Below are positions 6,357-12,020 of a stretch of DNA of 12,020 nucleotides, one piece after another; the first letter of the stretch is position 1; each line of letters opens with the position of its first letter. The translations under genes were made by a program, and so were the position numbers. Source of the DNA: Rhodoferax sp. (GTDB lineage Bacteria > Pseudomonadota > Gammaproteobacteria > Burkholderiales > Burkholderiaceae_C); assembly GCA_021737905.1 (NCBI GenBank), contig JAIPDA010000053.1, positions 1-12,020 on the forward strand. The letters are read 5' to 3'. The notes under the pieces were generated by a model, which ran no database searches, was not told where the DNA came from, and saw only the letters and a program-made list of their open reading frames with translations.

Positions 6357-6382
6357 TAATTGTTCTACGAATGGAACAATTA
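6357..6382. promoter_or_regulatory. Dyad-symmetric operator candidate (TAATTGTTC-N8-GAACAATTA)
   Basis: The arms TAATTGTTC (6357-6365) and GAACAATTA (6374-6382) are perfect reverse complements separated by 8 bases, giving a 26-bp site in an AT-rich patch. It lies directly downstream of the candidate -10, over the expected start of transcription, so a dimeric repressor bound here could block the transporter operon. IclR- or GntR-type regulators often use sites of this shape; that assignment is inference, and no regulator gene is in the window. A weaker 12-bp dyad (10 of 12 bases symmetric) lies next to it at 6347-6358. Confidence 0.55.
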
Positions 6383-6436
6383 AATCACTCACTATTTTTC
6401 AGATATTTTGTCTGCCATTCAACTGAGGACCTTGCC

Positions 6437-7654
6437 ATGACTACATCTTCCAAGCTGACCCGCCGATTGATACTTCAAGCTGGCGCTGCCAGTGCTGCCC
6501 TGGGTGCGCCCGGCCTGCTGCTGGCCCAGCCCAAGCCGATCAAAATCGGTTTGGTGCATCCTGTCAGCGGCGGTCTGGCGTACAACGGTGGTCAGGGCCG
6601 TCTGGGTTGCCAAATGGCCATTGATGCCATCAACGCTGCCGGTGGTATCAAGTCCATGGGCGGTGCCAAACTTGAAGCCGCACTGGCTGACTCGCAGTCG
6701 CGTCCGGAAGTCGGCGTCTCTGAAGTGGAGCGTCTGCAGCAAGACGGTGTATCAGCCTATGTAGGCTGTTTTGCCAGCGCCATTGCCCTGGCCGCAACGC
6801 AAGCTGCTGCCAAATACAACACCCCTTTCCTGATCGACGTCGGCGTGTCCGACCTGATCGTCAGCCGTGGCCTGAAAAACGTTTTTCGCCTTGCGCCCGG
6901 TTTTGGCAAGTGCACTGAAGACGCCATCGTGGCCCTGGGTGAAGTCAACAAAGCTGCCGGCGGCATTGCCAAGACGGCCGTGCTGGTGCACGAGGAGTCC
7001 GAGTTCGGCACGGGTACCGCCAAGTTGCTGGCCGGCAAATTACCCTCCATCAATGTGCAGGTTGCAGAGATCATCAAGCATGCGAACCCGACGCGTGATT
7101 TCTCGAATGTGGCCCTGCGCATCAAAAGCCTCAAGCCTGATCTGGTGATCATGAGCAACTACCAGAATGAATACGTGCTGCTGGCGCGCACCATGCACCA
7201 GCAAAAAGTGGACGTTGCAGCCATGTTCAGCGTACTCGGCGGTGGCTTCAACTACAAACTGGTCAAAGAGCAGCCTCAAGTGGCGCAGCACATGATGGAC
7301 TTCAACCACTGGTTCAGCCCTCGCAATCCAAAGGCGATGGAGCTAAAGAAAATGGTCGAGGCCACCGGCAATCTGTTCACCTTCGAGGTGTACTGCGGCT
7401 GGAACTCGGTGATGGTCTATGCAGACGCCCTCGAACGTGCCCGGTCCGCCGACAAAGAAAAAGCCATTGCCGCACTGGAGAGCAGCAGTTGGTCCAACCA
7501 TTTCATGCCTTATGGCGAGACCAAGTTCGTCAACGGTCAAAATACCGGCGGCCGAGCTGCTCTGCTGCAGGCCTCGGCCACGGACATTGAAGTGGTCTGG
7601 CCTAACCAGTTTGCATCCACCAAGCCGGTTTTCCCGCGCCCTAAGCTCAGCTGA
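6437..7654 (+). CDS. ABC transporter substrate-binding protein, branched-chain amino acid type (HAAT family)
   Basis: The 405-residue product is the periplasmic receptor of the importer encoded just downstream. Its N-terminus is a twin-arginine-like signal peptide: KLTRRLILQ (6-14) with Arg9-Arg10, a hydrophobic stretch to about residue 29 and a probable cleavage near LLLAQP. The mature protein begins with IKIGLVHPVSGGLAYNGGQ, typical of Leu/Ile/Val-binding type-I receptors, followed by AIDAINAAGGIKSMGGAKL and VSEVERLQQDGVSAYVG. I chose the ATG at 6437, behind a GAGGA Shine-Dalgarno and at the start of the signal peptide. The in-frame ATG at 6371 lies inside the operator dyad and would add 22 residues that do not look like a signal. 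The gene ends with tandem TGA TAA stops. The ligand is unknown; such receptors bind amino acids, amides, urea and aromatic acids. Confidence 0.92.
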   Translation: MTTSSKLTRRLILQAGAASAALGAPGLLLAQPKPIKIGLVHPVSGGLAYNGGQGRLGCQMAIDAINAAGGIKSMGGAKLEAALADSQSRPEVGVSEVERLQQDGVSAYVGCFASAIALAATQAAAKYNTPFLIDVGVSDLIVSRGLKNVFRLAPGFGKCTEDAIVALGEVNKAAGGIAKTAVLVHEESEFGTGTAKLLAGKLPSINVQVAEIIKHANPTRDFSNVALRIKSLKPDLVIMSNYQNEYVLLARTMHQQKVDVAAMFSVLGGGFNYKLVKEQPQVAQHMMDFNHWFSPRNPKAMELKKMVEATGNLFTFEVYCGWNSVMVYADALERARSADKEKAIAALESSSWSNHFMPYGETKFVNGQNTGGRAALLQASATDIEVVWPNQFASTKPVFPRPKLS

Positions 7655-7685
7655 TAAGACTTTTATTCAGCTCAGCCGGTAAGAC
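7645..7685. repeat. Imperfect 16-bp direct repeat spanning the end of the binding-protein gene
   Basis: GCTCAGCTGATAAGAC (7645-7660) and GCTCAGCCGGTAAGAC (7670-7685) match at 14 of 16 positions with a 25-base period. The first copy contains the TGA and TAA stops; both are lost in the second. This looks like a short local duplication of the gene end. Confidence 0.6.
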
Positions 7686-7717
7686 CACCGGGCGCGCCTG
7701 AAGGGGCGGGCCCGGTG
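7686..7717 (+). promoter_or_regulatory. Intercistronic hairpin between binding protein and LivH
   Basis: CACCGGGC (7686-7693) pairs perfectly with GCCCGGTG (7710-7717). After one mismatch, an inner CGCC/GGCG stem (7695-7698 with 7705-7708) closes a 6-base loop. No run of T follows, so it is not a classic intrinsic terminator. Such hairpins after receptor genes often protect the upstream mRNA or attenuate read-through, raising the receptor over the permeases. The 10-bp palindrome GGTGATCACC (7714-7723) overlaps its 3' arm. Confidence 0.65.
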
Positions 7718-7748
7718 ATCACCTGCACTACTACCCAGGGGAATAGAT

Positions 7749-8618
7749 TTGGACTTGACGATCCTCGGCTCTGCCGCGATTAACGGCCTTTTGATCGGTG
7801 GAATTTACACGCTCGTAGCTTCAGGCCTGACGCTGATCTATGGTGTGTTGCACATCATTAATTTTGCGCATGGCAGTTTGCTGATGCTGGCCATGTTCGG
7901 CGTTTACTACCTGCTCATGAAGCTGGGTATGGATCCGTACATGTCGCTGCTCATCATGGTGCCGACCATGTACCTGCTGGGTTATCTGCTCTACAAGTTG
8001 TTGATCGGCCGACTCTCACAAGGCAAAGACGAGAACATACTGCTGATCACGCTGGGCTTGTCGATCCTGATTGAAAACCTGGCCCTGATGTTTTTCAAAG
8101 GCGACACGCGCACCATCTCTGTGTCTTACTCGGACACCATGGTCGAGTTAGGCCCCACACTGGTGTCCCTGCCCAAGATCATTTCTTTTGGCGCTGCCAT
8201 GGCGCTGTGTGCTGCACTGGGCCTTTTCATACAGCGCACCGACACTGGCAAGGCCATCCGCGCCGTGGCCAAAGAGCGTGTTGGGGCACGCCTGGTGGGC
8301 ATCGACGTCGAGCGTGTGTTTGCCATTTCGTTTGGCATCGGTCTGGCCACCTTGGGTGCTGCGGCTTGTTTGCTGATGCCCATTTTTTATGTTTCGCCGA
8401 CGACCGGCCATGTGTTTGTGATCGTGGCTTTTACCGTGGTCGTTTTGGGCGGCATGGGCAGCTTTTTGGGTGCTGTGATTGGCGGGCTGATTGTCGGGCT
8501 GACAGAGTCTTTCGGCGGATTGTTCCTGGGTGAAAGTCTGGGCCAGATCGGTATTTCCCTCATCTTTATTTTGATCCTGCTGTTCCGGCCTTCCGGTCTT
8601 TTTGGAGCCAAGCGATGA
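7749..8618 (+). CDS. livH: Branched-chain amino acid-type ABC permease, LivH family (TTG start)
   Basis: This 289-residue integral membrane permease is hydrophobic through most of its length. It carries the LivH opening INGLLIGGIYTLVASGLTLIYGV and the HIINFAHGSLLML segment (35-47). The cytoplasmic coupling (EAA) loop is GKAIRAVAKERVGARLVGID (167-186), and the conserved GGMGSFLGAVIGG lies at 234-246. With LivM it forms the transmembrane channel of the importer. The start codon is TTG at 7749, set by an AGGGG Shine-Dalgarno at 7738-7742; no ATG gives a full first membrane segment. A 94-base gap with a hairpin separates it from the binding-protein gene, and its stop overlaps the next start (ATGA at 8615-8618). 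Confidence 0.93.
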   Translation: MDLTILGSAAINGLLIGGIYTLVASGLTLIYGVLHIINFAHGSLLMLAMFGVYYLLMKLGMDPYMSLLIMVPTMYLLGYLLYKLLIGRLSQGKDENILLITLGLSILIENLALMFFKGDTRTISVSYSDTMVELGPTLVSLPKIISFGAAMALCAALGLFIQRTDTGKAIRAVAKERVGARLVGIDVERVFAISFGIGLATLGAAACLLMPIFYVSPTTGHVFVIVAFTVVVLGGMGSFLGAVIGGLIVGLTESFGGLFLGESLGQIGISLIFILILLFRPSGLFGAKR

Positions 8619-9589
8619 ACGACAGTGCGCGCGCAATCGGTTGGCCGCTGCACCTGGCCTTGCTGGCCATCGCAGTGGCTTTCCCCTTTGTTTTTCCTTC
8701 ACCCTTCCTGGTCAACTTTGGCGTGCTGGCCTTGTTTTATGCCTTCATCGGGCAGTCATGGAACATTGCCGGCGGTTTTGCCGGGCAGTTGTCATTCGGG
8801 CACGTGGTCTTTTTTGGCGCCGGCGCTTATGCCTCCACCATCTTGCAGTTGCGTTTTGGCATGAACCCCTGGCTGGGCTTGCCGGCCAGTGCGCTGGCCG
8901 GCGCCGTGGTCGGCGGCATCATCGGATTTTTGTCATTTCGTGCCGGCCTCAAAGGCTCTTACTTTGCGCTGATCACCCTTGCCTTTGCCGAGGTCTTGCG
9001 CATCCTGGTTAATTCGGTCGGCTTTACCGGCGGAGGTCTGGGCTTGTTGATACCTGCCAAGATGAGCGCTGCCAATTTCCAGTTCCCGGAACGTATCAGG
9101 TTTTACTTTTTGATTTTGGCTTTGACCGTTGTGTCTGTTGCCGTGGCGGTGTGGCTCAAGCGTTCACGCTTTGGTGCGCAGCTGGCAGCCATACGTGAGA
9201 ACGAAGACGCCGCCATGGCGCTGGGCATCAATGTCTTCAGAGAAAAAGTCAAGGTGATGGTGTTGTCGGGTGCCATGTGCGGTGTTGGCGGTTGCTTCTT
9301 CGCGCAGTATTTTTTGTACATCGACCCGACCATCGTGTTTGGCGTGGACAAGTCCGTTGAGATGCTGCTGGTCAGCATGATCGGTGGTGCCGGCACGATT
9401 TACGGCCCCTTGATTGGTGCAGTGCTTCTGGCTGGCATCAGTGACGTCACCCGCCTGATAACCAATGTGCAAGGTCTTTCGCTGGTGCTTTACGGCACTT
9501 TGCTGGTGATCATCATTGCCTTTTTGCCCAACGGCTTGATTGACTTGTTCAAGCGCATTGGCAAGCGTTTCAATCAAGGGGGGGCATGA
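8615..9589 (+). CDS. livM: Branched-chain amino acid-type ABC permease, LivM family
   Basis: The 324-residue second permease subunit has the LivM signature GQSWNIAGGFAGQLSFGHVV (46-65), then GLKGSYFALITLAFAEVLRI (111-130) and GFTGGGLGL (136-144). The coupling loop RSRFGAQLAAIRENEDAAMA runs from about 183 to 202. A further conserved block near the C-terminus reads SVEMLLVSMIGGAGTIYGP. It pairs with LivH in the inner membrane. The ATG overlaps the LivH stop behind GGAG, and the LivM stop overlaps the LivG start (9586-9589), so translation of the permease and ATPase genes is coupled. Length and motifs are normal for the family. Confidence 0.94.
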   Translation: MNDSARAIGWPLHLALLAIAVAFPFVFPSPFLVNFGVLALFYAFIGQSWNIAGGFAGQLSFGHVVFFGAGAYASTILQLRFGMNPWLGLPASALAGAVVGGIIGFLSFRAGLKGSYFALITLAFAEVLRILVNSVGFTGGGLGLLIPAKMSAANFQFPERIRFYFLILALTVVSVAVAVWLKRSRFGAQLAAIRENEDAAMALGINVFREKVKVMVLSGAMCGVGGCFFAQYFLYIDPTIVFGVDKSVEMLLVSMIGGAGTIYGPLIGAVLLAGISDVTRLITNVQGLSLVLYGTLLVIIIAFLPNGLIDLFKRIGKRFNQGGA

Positions 9590-10332
9590 TGCTCAAAGTC
9601 GAGGGATTGACCAAAATCTTCGGCGGGCTCAAAGCAGTTGACAACGCCTCTTTGGAAGTCGGCGAGGGCCGGATTGTGGCGTTGATCGGCCCCAACGGCG
9701 CGGGCAAGACCACGCTGTTTTCCTGTATTGCCGGCTTTCAGTCCATCAATGCCGGAAAAGTGACTTTCCAGGGCAAGGACATTACTGGCGGTGCTGTGCA
9801 TGACATCGCCCGCAGCGGCATGGTCCGCACGTTTCAGATCACCCAGCCCTTTGCCAAACTCACGGTGCATGAAAACATTGCGGTGGGCGCTTACCAGAAG
9901 TTCCATGACCGCAGCCAGGCATGGGAACATGCGCGTCGCGTAGCCGAACAAGTGGGCATGGGCGCACAGCTCGACCAGCCGGCCGCTGATTTGACGGTGG
10001 CAGGGCGCAAGCGTTTGGAGCTCGCGCGCACACTGGCCACCGACCCCAAACTGCTGCTGCTTGACGAAGTGATGGCCGGCCTGAATCCCTCCGAGATTGT
10101 GGAGATCATCGACATCATCCGGAAAATCCGTGCCAGTGGTGTCACGGTCTTGCTGATCGAGCACGTGATGCAGGCGGTGATGAGCTTGTCCGAGCATATT
10201 TATGTGCTGTCGTACGGCAAGATCATTGCCGACGGGGCGCCGTACGAAGTGGTGAACAACCCGGCGGTGATTGAAGCCTATCTCGGCCGTGGTGCGGCCG
10301 ATTCAGCCAAAGCGGAGCCTAGCCATGCTTGA
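9586..10332 (+). CDS. livG: ABC transporter ATP-binding protein, LivG family
   Basis: This 248-residue ATPase energises the importer at the cytoplasmic face. Walker A is GPNGAGKTT (35-43). A Q-loop region follows at TFQITQPF (82-89). The signature segment is LTVAGRKRLELAR (136-148), a form seen in many LivG proteins in place of LSGGQ. Walker B is LLLLDE (156-161), followed by VMAGLNP, and the switch histidine is His193 in LLIEHVM. The gene starts at ATG 9586 or, one codon later, at the ATG at 9589; a purine-rich AAGGGGGGG precedes both. It overlaps the livM stop and its own 3' end overlaps livF by 8 bases. Confidence 0.94.
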   Translation: MMLKVEGLTKIFGGLKAVDNASLEVGEGRIVALIGPNGAGKTTLFSCIAGFQSINAGKVTFQGKDITGGAVHDIARSGMVRTFQITQPFAKLTVHENIAVGAYQKFHDRSQAWEHARRVAEQVGMGAQLDQPAADLTVAGRKRLELARTLATDPKLLLLDEVMAGLNPSEIVEIIDIIRKIRASGVTVLLIEHVMQAVMSLSEHIYVLSYGKIIADGAPYEVVNNPAVIEAYLGRGAADSAKAEPSHA

Positions 10333-11026
10333 GATCCGAAACCTGCATGCCGGCTACGGCAGCGTTGAAATACTGCGCGGCATAGACCTGGATGTTCATG
10401 CCGGCGAGATTGTTGCGGTACTGGGCAGCAATGGCGTGGGCAAGTCCACGCTCAACAACAATATCTCGGCACTGTACAAACCTTTCTCGGGTGCTATACG
10501 TTTCCAGGGCGAGGAAATTTCCGGCCTGAGTTCGAGCGAGGTGGTCAAGCGTGGCGTGATTCATGTGCCTGAAGGCAGGCGCGTTTTCCCGAACCTGAAT
10601 GTGCTGGAAAACCTGGAGCTGGGCAGCCTGGTGCGTGGGACGGCTCATCGACAGCAGAACCTCGAGCGTGTGGTTGAAATTTTCCCTCGCTTGAAGGAGC
10701 GCTTCACGCAACTGGCCGGCACCTTGTCGGGTGGTGAACAGCAGATGCTGGCGATTGGCCGCGGCCTCATGTCCGAACCAGTTCTGCTGGTCATGGACGA
10801 GCCCTCACTGGGCTTGTCGCCGATGCTGGTCGAGCAGATGTTCGAGTTGATCCAGCGCATCAACCGCGAAGGTCAGTCGATTCTGCTCATGGAGCAGAAC
10901 GCTGTGCAGACGCTGGCGATTGCCAACCGCGCTTACATCATTGAAAACGGTGTGGTTGCCATGCAAGGCCAGGCGCAAGCCTTGGCCCGTGACCCTGACT
11001 TGCGCAAAAACTACCTCGGACTTTGA
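10325..11026 (+). CDS. livF: ABC transporter ATP-binding protein, LivF family
   Basis: The 233-residue second ATPase of the importer begins MLEIRNLHAGYGSVEILRGI, a standard LivF opening. Walker A is GSNGVGKST (34-42). The segment VPEGRRVFPNLNVLENLELG (81-100) is typical of LivF. The signature is LSGGEQQ (134-140), Walker B is LLVMDEP (154-160), and the switch position is Gln191 in LLMEQN, as is usual in LivF. I chose the ATG at 10325, overlapping the livG stop by 8 bases, because the family alignment starts there. An upstream in-frame GTG at 10271 would add 18 residues unlike LivF. The SDR gene follows after 3 bases, so the operon continues beyond the transporter. Confidence 0.94.
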   Translation: MLEIRNLHAGYGSVEILRGIDLDVHAGEIVAVLGSNGVGKSTLNNNISALYKPFSGAIRFQGEEISGLSSSEVVKRGVIHVPEGRRVFPNLNVLENLELGSLVRGTAHRQQNLERVVEIFPRLKERFTQLAGTLSGGEQQMLAIGRGLMSEPVLLVMDEPSLGLSPMLVEQMFELIQRINREGQSILLMEQNAVQTLAIANRAYIIENGVVAMQGQAQALARDPDLRKNYLGL

Positions 11027-11029
11027 TAC

Positions 11030-11797
11030 ATGACCGCTTTGCCCTCTGACACGCAAGAGCTGACCGGCCGGCATGCGCTGGTGACTGGCGCAGGTTCCGG
11101 TATCGGGCTGGCGACGGCCTGCGCCCTGAGCGCGCGTGGCGCACGCGTGGCCGCTGTGGTGCAGAACGCAGGGCAGATGCAGGCTGTGCGTGCCGTTTTG
11201 CCTGATGCGGTGGTGCTGGTGCAGGACCTGCTGGATGACGCAGCTTGCGCCGCCTTGCCTGCGCGAGCGGCCCAGGCGCTTGGCGGGCTTGATGCGCTGG
11301 CTTGTTGCGCCGGTATCTTTTTCAAAAAAGGCTCTGACGACACCACGCTCGACGAGTGGCGCCAGACCCTGGCGCTGAACCTCGATGCGACCTTTGTGCT
11401 GACCCGCGCCGCTGTCGCGCAGATGCGCCAGGCGCGCACCGGCGACGCCAGCGTGGTGGTGGTCACCAGCCAGATCGGTCTGGTCGGTCATGCGCGCGGC
11501 GCGGCCTATGCCGCCTCCAAGGCCGGACTCAACGGCATGGTCAAGTCGCTGGCGCTGGAGTGGGCAGCTGAGGGTGTGCGTTTGAATTCTGTGGGCCCGG
11601 GCCCGGTGGCCACGCCCATGCTCGCCGGCGTGCTGGCAGACCCTGCAGCCCTGGCGACGATGAATGCCACCATCCCGATGGGCCGCCTGGGCCAGCCGCC
11701 AGAGATCGCCGAGCTGATCAGCTTTTTGCTGTCGCAGCGGGCGTCTTTCATCACCGGTCAGGTGATTTGTGCCGACGGCGGCTTCACTGCGCGCTGA
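11030..11797 (+). CDS. Short-chain dehydrogenase/reductase (SDR) family oxidoreductase
   Basis: This 255-residue classical SDR has the cofactor-binding TGAGSGIG (19-26). The structural motif is CCAG (92-95) instead of NNAG. The catalytic set is Asn117 in LALNLDATF, Ser147 in VVVTSQIG, and Tyr160 and Lys164 in YAASK. The C-terminal GRLGQPPEIAELISFLLSQ and ITGQVICADGGF match the family end. It probably oxidises an alcohol or reduces a ketone using NAD(P)(H). Arg40 in GARV, with no acidic residue visible at the end of strand 2, hints at NADP, but this is weak. It starts 3 bases after livF, so it is co-transcribed with the importer and likely acts on the imported compound or a product. Confidence 0.9.
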   Translation: MTALPSDTQELTGRHALVTGAGSGIGLATACALSARGARVAAVVQNAGQMQAVRAVLPDAVVLVQDLLDDAACAALPARAAQALGGLDALACCAGIFFKKGSDDTTLDEWRQTLALNLDATFVLTRAAVAQMRQARTGDASVVVVTSQIGLVGHARGAAYAASKAGLNGMVKSLALEWAAEGVRLNSVGPGPVATPMLAGVLADPAALATMNATIPMGRLGQPPEIAELISFLLSQRASFITGQVICADGGFTAR

Positions 11798-11816
11798 GCC
11801 GCTGCGTTTGCCCGCC

Positions 11817-12020
11817 ATGCCAAGCATCCCACTGACTTCGCTGGCGGACGTGATTCGCAGTAAGAATGCCGGGCCGACGCAGCTGACCGTCGATCTGTTT
11901 TTTCGCGATGCCGCTGGCTTTGCGCTGGCGGCCGGCAGTGCCTCGCTGTCTTGTGCGGCTGTTGCTGCGCTTTACCAATTACCAGCCAGCCGGGTGCGGC
12001 GCTTTGACTTACCGGCTATT
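11817..12020 (+). CDS. DUF4387 domain protein (partial, C-terminus beyond right edge)
   Basis: The frame opens at ATG 11817, 19 bases after the SDR stop, and runs for 68 codons to the edge without a stop. The product contains LADVIRSKNAGPTQLTVDLF, the hallmark N-terminal block of DUF4387, and later VAALYQLPASRVRRFDLPAI, which fits the family's C-terminal part. DUF4387 proteins are about 100 residues, so roughly a third is missing. They are often encoded next to or fused with DUF1446 (AtuA-like, acyclic terpene utilisation) proteins, whose chemistry is poorly defined, so an AtuA-like gene would be expected just downstream. The Shine-Dalgarno is weak. Its place in the operon suggests it takes part in degrading the transported molecule. 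Confidence 0.75.
   Translation, partial: MPSIPLTSLADVIRSKNAGPTQLTVDLFFRDAAGFALAAGSASLSCAAVAALYQLPASRVRRFDLPAI

Noticed and set aside
6371..6436. ATG at 6371 as the start of the binding protein
   Set aside because: It falls inside the operator dyad and would place 22 non-signal residues before a clear twin-arginine-type signal peptide.
11595..11606. GGGCCCGGGCCC palindrome in the SDR gene
   Set aside because: It is a short, pure G/C palindrome encoding the ordinary SDR segment VGPGPV; coding and base composition explain it.

Overview
This is a gene-dense, GC-rich window from a bacterial chromosome. Every stretch longer than about 160 bases carries a gene. Gene content, frequent 4-base ATGA start/stop overlaps, a twin-arginine-type signal on the binding protein and the style of the Liv transporter suggest a betaproteobacterium, perhaps Comamonadaceae (Polaromonas, Rhodoferax or Variovorax-like). 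That placement is inference; no phylogenetic marker is present. I see no rRNA, tRNA, IS element, CRISPR array or phage gene.

Layout. (1) At the left edge a minus-strand tautomerase fused to an NTF2/SnoaL-like domain runs off the window. (2) Divergent from it, 35 bp away, is a tight plus-strand operon (361-3981): a PuuE-like CE4 'deacetylase', an isochorismatase-fold amidohydrolase, an Asp/Glu/hydantoin racemase-family protein, a phytanoyl-CoA-type Fe(II)/2-oxoglutarate dioxygenase and an NTF2-like protein. (3) Convergent to it is a minus-strand pair (6279 to 4002): a second CE4 PuuE-like protein followed by an MmgE/PrpD-family protein. (4) A 157-bp divergent control region (6280-6436) holds a promoter-like sequence, a 9-bp direct repeat and a 9-8-9 dyad that looks like an operator. 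(5) A plus-strand operon (6437 to the right edge) encodes a complete branched-chain-amino-acid-type (HAAT/Liv) ABC importer: binding protein, LivH, LivM, LivG, LivF. It continues into an SDR oxidoreductase and the start of a DUF4387 protein.

How it may work together (inference). The locus looks like a catabolic island for one imported small molecule. The importer brings it in. The CE4 enzymes, related to the cyclic-amide hydrolase PuuE, could open a ring amide or imide. The isochorismatase-type enzyme could cleave the resulting amide or carbamoyl group, and the racemase-family protein could isomerise the product. The dioxygenase, SDR, PrpD-type, tautomerase and DUF4387 proteins could process the carbon skeleton. 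The order CE4, isochorismatase, racemase resembles the hydantoinase, carbamoylase, racemase logic but is built from other folds. The racemase has only one of the two usual catalytic cysteines. The substrate cannot be named from sequence, and no transcription factor lies inside the window.
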